Source: Kingella sp. (in: b-proteobacteria) (lineage in GTDB: Bacteria; Pseudomonadota; Gammaproteobacteria; Burkholderiales; Neisseriaceae). From it: a stretch of 62,517 nucleotides of DNA. Both the position numbers and the translations under genes were made by a program. Positions 8,365-17,306 of the stretch are shown piece after piece. Location: positions 1 through 62,517 of the forward strand of contig NZ_JAUMZV010000011.1 of assembly GCF_030527935.1 (NCBI RefSeq), given 5' to 3'. How positions within the stretch are numbered: the first letter of the stretch is position 1; each line of letters begins with the position of its first letter. The notes under the pieces were generated by a model. The model searched no databases. It had not been told where the DNA came from and saw only the letters and a program-made list of their open reading frames with translations.

Positions 8365-8527
8365 AGGGGCTGTTTACAATGGGTTTGCGAAGCGGATTTT
8401 GCGTCAAAAAATGGCAGATGCAAGGCGAAAATGCAAGCCTATGCCATCCATAGGCGAGTATTTTCAACGCGGCAGATGCCGTTTTATGGCGCGAAAGCCG
8501 CCGCAACACCCATTGTAAACAGCCCCT
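8365..8527. mobile_element. 163-bp MITE-like element with 20-bp terminal inverted repeats
   Basis: The ends are the perfect inverted repeat AGGGGCTGTTTACAATGGGT. The interior has a central stem (GCCTATG and CATAGGC) flanked by GCAAGGCGAAAATGC- and GTATTTTCAACGC-type segments. No transposase is encoded. It resembles in plan, but not in end sequence, the 162-bp elements at 24461, 32755 and 35100. It lies between the exporter gene and the DUF805 gene. Confidence 0.75.
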
Positions 8528-8560
8528 TTACAAGGCAGCCTGAAACACAAGGAGAGAGAA

Positions 8561-8955
8561 ATGGACGAATCTTTCGCCGTGCCCAAACAATACGCCCATT
8601 TCAGCGGACGCGCGGGGCGCAAGGAATACTGGCGGTTTTCGCTGGTGCAAATAGGCATTGCCTTTGCGCTGGCGATGTGGCTGGTGGCGGCGTTTCCCCG
8701 CGAGTTGGGCGACAGCATTCGCCTGCGCGATTTAAGCGCGGCTGGGCTGCCGTTTTATGTGATGATGTTCTACGCGCTGGCAACCATTGTGCCCACTTGC
8801 GCCGTTTGCACGATGCCGATTATTCGGGCTGGTGGCTGCTGGTAGCGTTTGTGCCGTATGCGGGCGAAGCGGTGTTGTTTGCGCTGCTTTGCTTGAAAGG
8901 CACGGCAGGCGATAACCGCTTTGGCGCAGAGCCTGATGATTATATGGATGATTGA
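8561..8955 (+). pseudogene. DUF805 inner-membrane protein, frameshifted
   Basis: The first frame gives MDESFAVPKQYAHFSGRAGRKEYW and two hydrophobic spans. The family continues (LRRLHDADYSGWWLL ... LCLKGTAGDNRFGAEP) in another frame from about 8795 to 8955. Those two halves are the conserved start and end of the DUF805 family, small multi-span inner-membrane proteins of unknown role. One base is missing (or two extra) around 8790-8800. Either the gene is broken or the assembly has an indel; the intact protein would be about 131 residues. A ribosome site (AAGGAGAGAGAA) precedes the ATG. Confidence 0.75.
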
Positions 8956-9001
8956 GTTAAGGCAGCCTGAAACGGTTTGCCCGCTTGAATAAAGCCCAAA
9001 C

Positions 9002-9032
9002 AAAAACACGTTTTGCCATCCACAAAACGTGT
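9002..9032 (-). terminator. Terminator downstream of doxX
   Basis: The stem AAACACGTTTTG with CAAAACGTGTTT is followed on the minus strand by TTTTGTTTG-type sequence. It can also act on the plus strand for the DUF805 gene. Two DUS lie between it and doxX. Confidence 0.7.
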
Positions 9033-9115
9033 TTGCTTCATCTCTCACTGCGCGCGTTAAGGCAGCCTGAAAATGGGTTTATGCGTTAAGGCAGCCTGAA
9101 AGCAGGTTTACCCGC

Positions 9116-9523
9116 CTAGCCCTGCTTTTTGCATAACACCGCATCCAGCGCATATTTGCCGCCGCCCGTAAACACCAGCAGCAAAAACATCAGCGAATAC
9201 AACGCCGCCAACTCGCCGCCGTTGGTCATAGGCAGCAGCACATTGCCGCCGTGGATAAAGAAATACGCCACCGCCATTTGCCCCGCCAGCAAAAACGCCA
9301 CAGGGCGCGTAAACAAGCCCAGCATCAACAATGCCCCGCCCGCCAGTTCCAGCACGCCGCCCGCGCCAAACAGCGAAAACAACGGCACAGCCCCATGCCC
9401 ACCTGTCATAGAAACGGGAAATTCAAAAAATTTCGCCAAACCGTGTTGCAAAAACATATAGCCCGTAACCACGCGCACCAAGCACAACGCCGCGTCTTGC
9501 AAATTTTGTAAACGAGTAAACAT
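9116..9523 (-). CDS. DoxX family inner-membrane protein
   Basis: Encodes 135 residues with four hydrophobic spans and the family features GYMFLQHGLAKFFEF near the N-terminus and GALLMLGLFTRPVAFLLAGQMAVAYF in the middle. DoxX proteins are small inner-membrane proteins linked in various bacteria to thiol and redox stress handling; the exact role here is unknown. It is monocistronic, with a terminator at 9002-9032 and a poorly conserved upstream region rich in A and T that probably holds its promoter. Confidence 0.85.
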   Translation of the reverse strand: MFTRLQNLQDAALCLVRVVTGYMFLQHGLAKFFEFPVSMTGGHGAVPLFSLFGAGGVLELAGGALLMLGLFTRPVAFLLAGQMAVAYFFIHGGNVLLPMTNGGELAALYSLMFLLLVFTGGGKYALDAVLCKKQG

Positions 9524-9752
9524 AGTTTTCTTTCCTGTGTGAATTGAGATGGCGCATTGTATGTGTTATCAAAAATTTAAAATAGCGCAGTTTAGCGAAC
9601 ATAGTTTTAACCATTGAGAAATCATCTAAACAAAGGCAGCCTGAAACAAAGTTCAGCAAAGCCAAAACCATTTGCCATTGCCATGCAATCCCACTTTCAG
9701 GCTGCCTTTGGCGCACGCTATCCCACCGCATCACTTACCACCCGCCCCCACC

Positions 9753-10427
9753 ATGTTCCCCAACATCCAAAGCTGCCTTATCTGCCACACCGCCCAGCCC
9801 CACGCGCTCTGCACCGCCTGCCAAAGCGAACTGCGCCAACTGTTCCCCAATCCGCAACACCTTTGCCCGCGCTGCGGCGAGTTCAGCCTAAACCAAGCCC
9901 TGTGCGGCAACTGTCAACGCCATCCGCCGCCTTATTCCGCATTTTGGGCGTGTGCCGAATACATCGCCCCCATCCCCGCCCTGCTGCACGCATGGAAACA
10001 CCACGGCAGCCGCCATCTTGCCCCCGTGTTCACATGGCTGTTGCACGAAAATCCCCCGCCGTGGCTCGCCAGCCAAACCTTTGATGCCGTGCTTGCCATG
10101 CCCATCAGCCGCGAACGCCGCCTGCAACGCGGGTTTAACCAATGCGACCGCCTTGCCCAAACCATTACACAACGCTACACAATCCCCCTTTTGCCGCCCC
10201 ATTCGGTGTATCGCGCACCCAAACCGCCGCAATCCACCCTTTCCGCCGCAGACCGTGCCCACAATATACGCGGCGCATTTCGCCTTGATGCAAACGTTAA
10301 GGATTGTAAAGTTATGATAATTGATGATGTTAGCACCACGCATTCCAGCATCGCCGAATTATCCCGCGTCTTGCTTATGGCGGGGGCTGCCGAAGTTTAT
10401 GCCTGTGTAGTCGCGTGTAATAAGTGA
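9753..10427 (+). CDS. comF: ComF family phosphoribosyltransferase-like protein
   Basis: Encodes 224 residues from the ATG at 9753. An alternative ATG at 9672 would add a proline-rich leader unlike the family. Two CxxC pairs (CLIC/CTAC, then CPRC/CGNC) form an N-terminal double zinc ribbon. A phosphoribosyltransferase domain follows, with the PRPP loop VMIIDDVSTTHSS near residue 190. ComF proteins are cytoplasmic and are needed for uptake or processing of single-stranded DNA in natural transformation, consistent with the DUS-rich genome. It precedes trmL by about 100 bp of AT-rich sequence containing TATAAT at 10505. Confidence 0.9.
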   Translation: MFPNIQSCLICHTAQPHALCTACQSELRQLFPNPQHLCPRCGEFSLNQALCGNCQRHPPPYSAFWACAEYIAPIPALLHAWKHHGSRHLAPVFTWLLHENPPPWLASQTFDAVLAMPISRERRLQRGFNQCDRLAQTITQRYTIPLLPPHSVYRAPKPPQSTLSAADRAHNIRGAFRLDANVKDCKVMIIDDVSTTHSSIAELSRVLLMAGAAEVYACVVACNK

Positions 10428-10530
10428 AAAAAGATTTGACTTACTGTTGCAAAAAGGCGCATATTGCACGGCTTGCAACGGAATTGGTTTTGCAAATTAT
10501 TGTTTATAATCAACAAATTAGGAATAAACC

Positions 10531-10995
10531 ATGTTTACCGTTGCTTTATTTGAACCCGAAATTCCGCCCAACACGGGCAACATCATCCGCCTTTGCGCCA
10601 ACACAGGTTGCGAGTTACGGCTGATTAAACCGCTGGGTTTTCCGTTAGACAGCGCGAAAATGAAGCGGGCGGGTTTGGATTACCACGAATTTTCCACGCT
10701 GATTGTGCACGAAAACTTTGCCGAATGCGCGAACGCTCTGGCCGGCAAACGCATTTTCGCGCTCACCACCAAGGGCAAAACCCGCCCCGATAGCGTAGCT
10801 TTTCAGGCTGGCGATGTATTTTTGTTTGGCCCCGAAACGCGCGGCTTGCCCGCTGCGGTTTTGGATACGCTGCCTGAAAATCAAAAAATTCGTTTCCCCA
10901 TGATGCCTAATAATCGCAGCATGAATTTATCCAATACGGTGGCGATTACGGTGTTTGAAGCATGGCGACAACTGGGCTACGCAGGCGGCTCGTAA
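10531..10995 (+). CDS. trmL: tRNA (cytidine/uridine-34-2'-O)-methyltransferase TrmL
   Basis: Encodes 154 residues, the standard length for TrmL (YibK), a SPOUT methyltransferase that methylates the ribose at the wobble position of tRNA-Leu isoacceptors. The knot signatures are present: N-terminal EPEIPPNTGNIIRLCANTG, LFGPETRGLP, and the C-terminal MPNNRSMNLSNTVAI. A TTAGGAATAAACC ribosome site precedes the ATG. A hairpin at 11003-11036 follows the stop. Confidence 0.95.
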   Translation: MFTVALFEPEIPPNTGNIIRLCANTGCELRLIKPLGFPLDSAKMKRAGLDYHEFSTLIVHENFAECANALAGKRIFALTTKGKTRPDSVAFQAGDVFLFGPETRGLPAAVLDTLPENQKIRFPMMPNNRSMNLSNTVAITVFEAWRQLGYAGGS

Positions 10996-11002
10996 ACCCC
11001 AA

Positions 11003-11036
11003 AAACAACTATACGCATCACAATATATAGTTGTTT
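11003..11036 (+). terminator. Terminator after trmL
   Basis: AAACAACTATA pairs with TATAGTTGTTT across a short loop. It is AT-rich with a T-tract built into the 3' arm, and separates trmL from rlpA. Confidence 0.65.
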
Positions 11037-11076
11037 AGGCTTGCAAATATCTTCAACTCAAGAACTGGAACACATT

Positions 11077-11910
11077 TTGACTAAAATTCAACATACTCTT
11101 TTATCGGGCGTTTTTGTATTACTGGCAACAGGCTGCTCAACCACGCGCACGGAGCAATCCGCCCAAGCGCAGGGGCAAGCCAAAATCGTTAAAGCAGAAG
11201 CTTTGCATTCCACCGCCAATTTAAGCTACAAAGTGGCGGGCAAACGCTACTACCCAAGAAAAAGCGTAGAGAAAAATTTTAGCCAAACAGGGCGTGCTTC
11301 TTGGTACGGGCCGGGCTTTCATGGCAAAAAAACTTCCAGCGGCGAGCGTTTTGATATGAATGCCTTAACCGCCGCCCACCGCACTTTGCCGATTCCCAGC
11401 TATGCGCGGGTAACCAATCTGGCCAACGGCAAAACCATTGTGGTGCGCATCAACGACCGTGGGCCTTTCCACGGCAAGCGCGTGCTGGATTTGTCCAAAG
11501 GTGCGGCAAAGGCGTTGGGCTTTATCCAGCAAGGCTCAACCAATGTGCGCATTGAAGCGTTGAAAGCGGGCGACAGCATGACGGTGGCTTCCAACGAAAC
11601 AGCCGCGCCGCAAACCGCCCAGTCTGATGTGAACCCTGATGCCAACATGGCGCAAACAGAATGGTCGCTGCCACAACCCAACTTGCTTGCCAGCAACGCC
11701 AGCCATGTTTATGTGAGCCTGCAATCGCTACAAGATGCGTTTACGGCGGAATCGTTTATGCGCCAAGTGGCGATGCGTGGCAAACCATCTCTGGGCGCGG
11801 AGCAAGGTGTGATGATGCTGGGTGTGGAGAATGATTATTGGCGCAGTTTGAGCGTGTTGCTGAACCATAATGCGGCGGATGCGGCGCAGGTTAAACAAGA
11901 TGTGATTTGA
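11077..11910 (+). CDS. rlpA: RlpA-like septal ring lytic transglycosylase lipoprotein
   Basis: Encodes 277 residues from a TTG at 11077. This start gives a classic lipoprotein signal (MTKIQHTLLSGVFVLLATGC, lipobox LATGC); the earlier TTG at 11041 would add a hydrophilic extension, and no ATG fits. The double-psi beta-barrel domain (about residues 68-155) carries GRASWYGPGFHGKKTSSGE, AAHRTLPIPSYARVTNL and RINDRGPFHGKRVLDLS with the catalytic Asp. The C-terminal 70 residues look like a degenerate SPOR domain. Family members are outer-membrane lipoproteins that cleave denuded peptidoglycan at the septum. Confidence 0.9.
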   Translation: MTKIQHTLLSGVFVLLATGCSTTRTEQSAQAQGQAKIVKAEALHSTANLSYKVAGKRYYPRKSVEKNFSQTGRASWYGPGFHGKKTSSGERFDMNALTAAHRTLPIPSYARVTNLANGKTIVVRINDRGPFHGKRVLDLSKGAAKALGFIQQGSTNVRIEALKAGDSMTVASNETAAPQTAQSDVNPDANMAQTEWSLPQPNLLASNASHVYVSLQSLQDAFTAESFMRQVAMRGKPSLGAEQGVMMLGVENDYWRSLSVLLNHNAADAAQVKQDVI

Positions 11911-12321
11911 TGGGCGTTGCGCCATATAGTAAAGGCAGCCTGGAAACTGGGGAACTGGTTTTCAGGCTGCTTTTGGTTTTAGGGGATGGGTGGCGGGGTG
12001 GGGTTTATTGTTTTCAGGCTGCCTGAACGCGGGGCGATATGGGGCAGCCTGAAAACTATCCCCGCGTCCCCTACGGCTTGCTTGCAAGCCGTGTTCTGGC
12101 GTTAAAAATGGCTGGTGTGGTTGGGCTTGGGTAGGGTTTTAGCTACGCTGAACTTCGTTTCAGGCTGCCTTTGATGGGCAAAATGGCTTTTCAGGCTGCC
12201 TATGCGGTTGGGCAAAGGCAGCCTGAAAATGGTGGGGCAGTGGTGTGCTGGTAAACGCTGTTTGGGTTGCACGCTGTTTGGCAACGAGCCGTTGCCGTTC
12301 CATTTTGCGTTTTCAGGCTGC
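11911..12321. other. DUS-rich spacer, rlpA to the TerC/CBS gene
   Basis: About 410 bp without a gene. It holds at least eight DUS or near-DUS, an inverted DUS pair directly after rlpA that may terminate it, the hairpin ACGGCTTG-CTTG-CAAGCCGT at 12073-12092 that recurs at 43575, and a half-copy of the DUS-bounded hairpin core (TAGCTACGCTGAACTTCG) that recurs at 14230. Confidence 0.7.
12073..12092. repeat. ACGGCTTG hairpin repeat, copy 1
   Basis: An 8-bp stem, ACGGCTTG with CAAGCCGT, around a CTTG loop. A second copy with similar flanks (CCCGCG upstream, GTTCT downstream, and a DUS nearby) is at 43575-43594. A third, degenerate and in the other orientation, is at 31453-31472. Confidence 0.6.
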
Positions 12322-13881
12322 CTATTCTTCTTCGGGCACGCGGCTAATCTTCACGCGCTCGATGCGATGCCCGTCTTTTTCCAATACTTCAAACTGCCAA
12401 CCGTGGAATTGGATGCTATCGCCCACTTCGGGCAGGTCTTGCATTTGCTCCATAATCAAGCCTGCTACGGTGTGGAAATCGGTATCTTCGGCGGGCGGGG
12501 GTAGGTTGAGCTGCGGGGCGAGTTCTACGTATTCCAGCGCGCCGTCTACGGTTAGGCTGTCGTCGGTGTTTTCTTGCACGCTGGGTTCTTCTTCACGCTC
12601 AAATTCTTCGGGGAACTCGCCTGCGATGGTTTCCAGCAAGTCTTTCATGGTTACCATGCCGAGCACTGCGCCAAATTCGTCCACCACTAGGGCGTAGTCG
12701 GCGCTGTGTTTGCGAAACAGCTCTATGGCTTGCAGCGCGGTCGCGCTTTCGGGCAGCATCAGCGGTTGCTTTAAGGCAGCCTGAATGTGGGTTTCGCCGG
12801 TTTCTAGGATTTGCGCGAGCAGGTCTTTTTTGTTGATGTAGCCCAAGGGTTCGTCCACGCCTGCTTTGCCCACCACCAACAGCCGCGAATAGGGGCATTC
12901 AATCAGCTTGGCTTTTTGCTCGTCTTTGCTTTGCGAGATGTCCAGCCGTTCTATGTCGCTGCGCGGTATCATCACGCCAAAAATGGGGCGTTCGGCAAGG
13001 GTGAGCACGCTGCGTATCATGGATTTTTCGTTGTCTTCAAAATGTTCGCCATCGCCGTTATCGCTGCCGTTTTTGTCTAGCAGCGTTTCGCGGATGCCCA
13101 TCATGCCCAGCACGTTTTCGGCGGTGCGTTGTCGCCATGAGCTGCCTGCGTAGTCGTTTTTCTTGGTATTTTTTTGCGACACTTGGTTAAACACTTCTAT
13201 CAGGATGGAGAAGCCGATGGCGGCGTAGAGATAGCCTTTGGGGATGTGGAAATGGAAGGCTTCGGCAATCAGGCTAAACCCTATCATCAGCAAAAAGCCT
13301 AGGCACAGCATCACCACGGTGGGATGCTTGTCCACAAAATTGGTCAGCACTTTGCTGGCGGTTATCATCACGGTCATGGCGACGGCAACCGCCGCCATCG
13401 CTACGATGATGTGTTCCACCATCGCCACGGCGGTAATCACGCTATCTATGGAAAACACGGCATCCAGCACCACAATCTGCGCCACCACGCTCCAAAAGGC
13501 GGCGTGTTTTTTATGTGTGTCGGCAACTTGGAAATGGTTTTCGCCTTCTAGCCGCTCGTGTAGCTCGGTGGTGGCTTTGTAGAGCAGGAATATGCCGCCG
13601 AAAAGCATGATTAAATCTTTGCCCGACACGCTGTGCGCGCCTAGGTGAAACAGCGGCTGGGTGAGCGTGATGATGTGCGCCATAAAGCCGAGCATGATGA
13701 TGCGGATGAGCACGGCAAGCGCCAGCCCAACGATGCGGGCTTTGTCGCGCAGCGCGGGTTTTACTTTGCCCGCTAGGATGGCAACGAAAACCAGATTATC
13801 AATGCCCAGCACCACTTCTAATATAAGCAGCGTGGCGAAACCTATCCATGTTTGCGGCTCGGCGAGCCAACTGATGTCCAT
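12322..13881 (-). CDS. TerC-like membrane protein with CBS pair and CorC/HlyC domain
   Basis: Encodes 519 residues. Residues 1-230 form a seven-span TerC domain (LEVVLGIDNLVF and DAVFSIDSVITAVAMVEH with the family acidic residues in the membrane). Two CBS motifs follow at about 295-415 (MIPRSDIERLDIS, then DYALVVDEFGAVLGMVTMKDLLE). A C-terminal transporter-associated CorC/HlyC domain begins near 435. This is the architecture of E. coli YoaE and YegH. TerC proteins are linked to metal export, notably manganese loading of exported proteins, so a metal role is plausible but not shown. The gene is monocistronic; no manganese riboswitch is evident upstream. Confidence 0.9.
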   Translation of the reverse strand: MDISWLAEPQTWIGFATLLILEVVLGIDNLVFVAILAGKVKPALRDKARIVGLALAVLIRIIMLGFMAHIITLTQPLFHLGAHSVSGKDLIMLFGGIFLLYKATTELHERLEGENHFQVADTHKKHAAFWSVVAQIVVLDAVFSIDSVITAVAMVEHIIVAMAAVAVAMTVMITASKVLTNFVDKHPTVVMLCLGFLLMIGFSLIAEAFHFHIPKGYLYAAIGFSILIEVFNQVSQKNTKKNDYAGSSWRQRTAENVLGMMGIRETLLDKNGSDNGDGEHFEDNEKSMIRSVLTLAERPIFGVMIPRSDIERLDISQSKDEQKAKLIECPYSRLLVVGKAGVDEPLGYINKKDLLAQILETGETHIQAALKQPLMLPESATALQAIELFRKHSADYALVVDEFGAVLGMVTMKDLLETIAGEFPEEFEREEEPSVQENTDDSLTVDGALEYVELAPQLNLPPPAEDTDFHTVAGLIMEQMQDLPEVGDSIQFHGWQFEVLEKDGHRIERVKISRVPEEE

Positions 13882-14393
13882 TGTGGTGGCAGTCCTTTGG
13901 GTGGGAACGAATGGGCGAGCAGCGCGGGTTTGGTTTTTCAGGCTGCCTTTGCGGGCGCACAGCGTGGCATTTGCTTAACCTGCGTTGCCCTATCCCTAAA
14001 CGCAAAAGGCAGCCTGAAAACGGGCGAGACGTGTGAGCAAGGCTAATCAGCGTCTCAATATGGTTTTCAGGCTGCCTTTGGGGCTAGGGTGTGCAGTGGC
14101 GGCGATTGCCGCAACTCTGCTCGGGTTCGTTCATTGGGTGGTTGCAAAAATAAAAACGGGGCGAGTTTAGCGAAAATTTGCGGTGTTGGCAAAATGAGTT
14201 TGGGCGGGGGATGGTTTTGGGGATTGGGGTTTTAGCTATGCTGAACTTCGTTTCAGGCTGCCTTTGGTGGGTTTATTGTGGAAGCGTAAAGCAATTGGCG
14301 TAGGGTGCTTGACTGGATTGAATAAGGGCAGTCTGAAAACGAGCGAAGCGAGTTTCAGCGAAGCTAAAACGCTCAATCTCGTTTCAGGCTGCC
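13882..14393. other. DUS-rich spacer upstream of the TerC/CBS gene
   Basis: About 510 bp. It contains inverted and single DUS near 13937, 14010 and 14064, a half-copy of the hairpin core at 14229-14264, and the full DUS-bounded hairpin copy 3 ending at the lplA stop. No open frame here looks coding. Confidence 0.7.
14326..14393. repeat. DUS-bounded hairpin repeat, copy 3
   Basis: Same orientation as copy 1: GAGCGAAGCGAG then AGCGAAGCTAAAAC. The left DUS is degenerate (GGGCAGTCTGAA). Its right end abuts the lplA stop codon, so it may act as the lplA terminator. Confidence 0.7.
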
Positions 14394-15419
14394 CTACTCA
14401 TCATAAACCCCATCCACCAGCAACGCCGCCAACGCATCAGCTCCAATACCGCCAAAATATTGCTGCGCGTTCATGCGTTGGAACACGTTTAGCACGGCGT
14501 GTTTTTCGTACAGCGTGCCGATAAGGGCGCGTTCTAGGTCGCTGATGTCGCCTGTGCCAAAAAAGTCGCCAAAAATGCGGATGGCTTTGATGCGTCCGTG
14601 TTCCACGTCTAGCTTGTACTCCACCAAGCCTGCGGGGAATTTCTGGCAATATTCCAGCGTGAACTCGGGGGATTTGCCGTAGTTCCAATCCCAGTTGGCA
14701 AAGCGTTCGGCGCGTAGGGCGTGTATTTTTTGCCAGTCTTGCTCGTTGAGCGTGTATTCTTTAATGTCGCTGCGTTGCGCCACGCCAAAGATGTGCAGCA
14801 GCAATATGTCGCGAAACTCGGGGGTGGTGAGATTTTGGTATGGCGGCAGCAGATAGGGTTTGATGTTGGTAACGCGCTTGCGGATGGATTGGATGCCGTG
14901 CGATTGGATTTTTTCTTTGCGTGGCATCAGGGCGCGGGTTACTTCGTCTAGGTTGGAGTCAAATAGGATGGTGCCGTGTGCGGTCATGCGCCCGCCGCGC
15001 ACATACATGGCGTTGCCTGAAAATTTTTTGCCGTCTATCAGCAAGTCGTTGCGCCCTTGCAGGGCTGCGCCTGTTGCGCCTAGGTCGTGCAGGGCGGCAA
15101 TCACGGGGCGGGTGAAACCATCAAAATTGCCGATGGTGCCGTCGTCGTCTTTGATAAAACAATAGCTTAGATTGCCCAAGTCGTGATACACCGCACCGCC
15201 GCCCGACATTCGGCGCACGACTTGGATGCCGTGTTCGTCCAGATAGGGCTGATTGACTTCGGCGATGGTGTTTTGATGCCGCCCGATGATGATGGATGGG
15301 GAGTTGATGTAAAACAGCAGGATGGGTTCGTCCACTAGGCGGGTTTCTACCAGATAGGTTTCTAGGGCGATGTTGAGACTGGCATCGCGGATGTTATGGT
15401 TGGCGTTGATGAAGTACAT
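14394..15419 (-). CDS. lplA: Lipoate-protein ligase A
   Basis: Encodes 341 residues from the ATG at 15419, which has an AAAGGAAACC ribosome site. The signature RRMSGGGAVYHDLGNLSYCF (about residue 70) and KFSGNAM (about residue 133) mark the adenylation and lipoate-binding site. The C-terminal 90 residues form the accessory domain of bacterial LplA. The enzyme activates free lipoate with ATP and attaches it to lipoyl domains of 2-oxoacid dehydrogenases and GcvH in the cytoplasm. It is a single gene flanked by DUS structures. Confidence 0.95.
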   Translation of the reverse strand: MYFINANHNIRDASLNIALETYLVETRLVDEPILLFYINSPSIIIGRHQNTIAEVNQPYLDEHGIQVVRRMSGGGAVYHDLGNLSYCFIKDDDGTIGNFDGFTRPVIAALHDLGATGAALQGRNDLLIDGKKFSGNAMYVRGGRMTAHGTILFDSNLDEVTRALMPRKEKIQSHGIQSIRKRVTNIKPYLLPPYQNLTTPEFRDILLLHIFGVAQRSDIKEYTLNEQDWQKIHALRAERFANWDWNYGKSPEFTLEYCQKFPAGLVEYKLDVEHGRIKAIRIFGDFFGTGDISDLERALIGTLYEKHAVLNVFQRMNAQQYFGGIGADALAALLVDGVYDE

Positions 15420-15468
15420 GATGGTTTCCTTTGCAAGTGATAAGGGCATGATGGTAAAGCGAAATAGG

Positions 15469-15507
15469 CAGCCTGAAAATGGGGGGCGGGTTTTCAGGCT
15501 GCCTATT
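15469..15507. repeat. Inverted DUS pair upstream of lplA
   Basis: AGGCAGCCTGAA and its complement with a G-rich 15-bp loop. A further inverted DUS pair encloses the terminator at 15551-15581. Confidence 0.6.
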
Positions 15508-15550
15508 GTGGTGGGATAGTCGGCAGCCTGAAATCCAGTCCGCCCAACAA

Positions 15551-15581
15551 AAAACCGTTTGGCGCAACACCAAACGGTTTT
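15551..15581 (-). terminator. Terminator of the ClC gene, cassette seen again at 43297
   Basis: The stem AAAACCGTTTGG with CCAAACGGTTTT is followed on the minus strand by TTTGTTGGGCGG. Nearly the same stem, loop (TGTTGTG) and downstream TTGTTGG recur after accD. Confidence 0.8.
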
Positions 15582-15662
15582 GCTTTTTCAGGCTGCCTAT
15601 TGAGATAAGAATAAATAGGCAGTCTGAAATCCACCCCCCCATTTTCAGGCTGCCTCACCCCG

Positions 15663-17036
15663 CTACTTCTCCGCCCTACATTCTTCCGCCACGCGCTGCC
15701 GAAACCGCGCCGCCGCTGCGTGATAAAACGGCTTGGGCGAAAATTGCCGCGACACCGCCGTTGCCACCAAACCGCCCAGCAGCATCCACACCAGCAGCTG
15801 CTGGCTGCCCGTCATCTCCATCACCACCACGCTCGCCGTGAGCGGCGACTGCGTTGCCCCCGATAAAAACGCCACCATCCCCAGCAGCACCAACACATTG
15901 CCGCCCAGCCCCAGCCCCGCCAATTGCGCCAAATCATGCCCAACCATCGCGCCAATGGTTAAACACGGCGTAAAAATCCCCCCCGGAATGCCCGCCCAAT
16001 AAGAAAAAATCGTCGCCAGCCATTTCCACAGCGACATCCCCAGCGGCGCGTGATACTGATTGTGCAACGCCTCCAACACCTGCGCCGCGCCCGTGCCATA
16101 AGAATCCCCGCCGCTGATTGTGCCCACCGCCGCCAGCAAAAGTCCCATCAGCCCCGCCAGCAAAATCGGGCGACGCTGCACCCAAGCCTTCCAGCCCGCC
16201 GCAGGAATCACCCAGCCCACGCCTTTAAACAGCAAACGGCTAAACAAGCCCCCCATCACGCCGCACACCAACGCCACCGCCAGCACCCAAAGCCACAAAT
16301 GCTTCACCTCCGTGCCATACGCATAAAAATTGCTGAAATACGGGTGGTTGCCCATAATCGCCACCTGCGCAAAACCCGCCGCCAAAATGCCGATAAAAAT
16401 CTGCCGTTCCCAGCGCAGCATCACATCGCGCCCCAGCTCCTCAATCGCAAAAATCACCCCCGCCAAAGGCGCGTTAAACGCCGCCGCCAAGCCTCCCGCC
16501 GCGCCTGCCGCCAGCAAATCGTTATCCTGCAAGCCCGTAAACGCCAAATTGTGCTTCTTGCACCATCGCCCCCAGCTTGCCATCACCGCCGCCCCCACCT
16601 GCACCGAAGGCCCCTCCCGCCCAATAGAAGCCCCGCACAGCATTCCCAAAAACGTCAGCGGCACTTTCAACAACGTCTCCCGAAAGCCCACCGCCCGCTT
16701 TTTCGTGCGCCCATACGGCAGCGCAATCGACGCAATCACCTGCGGAATCCCGCTGCCCACCGTGTAAGGCGCAAACCGCCGCATCAGCCAAGCAATCAGC
16801 ATCAGACCCAGCGGCAACGCCACCCAAGCAAACCACGGATAAGTTTTCACCCAATGCCGATTGTGCTCCAAAGCAAATTCCGCCATCTGCGCAAAAATCA
16901 TCGACACCCCCGCCACCAGCAGCGAACCAATCATCAAATACAGCAACGGCACCGACTTGCGCGACAGCCGCCGCATCTGCCGCCAGCGTTTGCGCAGCCA
17001 CACACGGCAACGCCGCATCAAATTCATCCAAAACAT
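15663..17036 (-). CDS. ClC-type chloride channel/antiporter
   Basis: Encodes 457 residues with about ten membrane segments and the three ClC selectivity signatures: GSGIPQV (about 93), GREGPSVQ (about 135, including the external gating Glu) and GGIFTP (about 350). These line the anion path in bacterial ClC exchangers such as ClcA, which swap chloride for protons across the inner membrane and help in extreme acid. The basic N-terminal 30 residues are cytoplasmic. It is monocistronic with its terminator at 15551-15581. The start at 17036 is supported by position rather than a strong ribosome site. Confidence 0.93.
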   Translation of the reverse strand: MFWMNLMRRCRVWLRKRWRQMRRLSRKSVPLLYLMIGSLLVAGVSMIFAQMAEFALEHNRHWVKTYPWFAWVALPLGLMLIAWLMRRFAPYTVGSGIPQVIASIALPYGRTKKRAVGFRETLLKVPLTFLGMLCGASIGREGPSVQVGAAVMASWGRWCKKHNLAFTGLQDNDLLAAGAAGGLAAAFNAPLAGVIFAIEELGRDVMLRWERQIFIGILAAGFAQVAIMGNHPYFSNFYAYGTEVKHLWLWVLAVALVCGVMGGLFSRLLFKGVGWVIPAAGWKAWVQRRPILLAGLMGLLLAAVGTISGGDSYGTGAAQVLEALHNQYHAPLGMSLWKWLATIFSYWAGIPGGIFTPCLTIGAMVGHDLAQLAGLGLGGNVLVLLGMVAFLSGATQSPLTASVVVMEMTGSQQLLVWMLLGGLVATAVSRQFSPKPFYHAAAARFRQRVAEECRAEK

Positions 17037-17306
17037 AACATCCTCATTTTGTTTACGATAGAGATTGAACGGGTTTTCAGGCTGCCTTATGCCGCACGAT
17101 AGGCAGCCTGAAAACGCTGTTTATAGAAATTAACCCAACGCCCCGCATTGTAAAACCGCGCCCCGCTTTGCAAAAGGCAGCCTGAAAATATCCCAGCTCC
17201 CGTATGCAAAAAACAGACACATTGGGCGCATAGCGCAGACAAATCGTCCCTACAACCCGCCACCACTATCCCCTACGCTTGCGAAAAATCAACCACTCGC
17301 AACGCC

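Noticed and set aside
8431..8560. Extension of the DUF805 reading into the 163-bp element
   Set aside because: The frame is open by chance; the family N-terminus begins at the ATG at 8561 behind a good ribosome site.
12322..14000. Manganese riboswitch upstream of the TerC-like gene
   Set aside because: I looked for the yybP-ykoY layout in the upstream 150 bp and saw only DUS and unstructured sequence.
16050..17102. A 350-residue plus-strand frame opposite the ClC gene
   Set aside because: Composition is dominated by Arg, His and Gln, as expected for the antisense of a GC-rich membrane protein gene; no start site or family.
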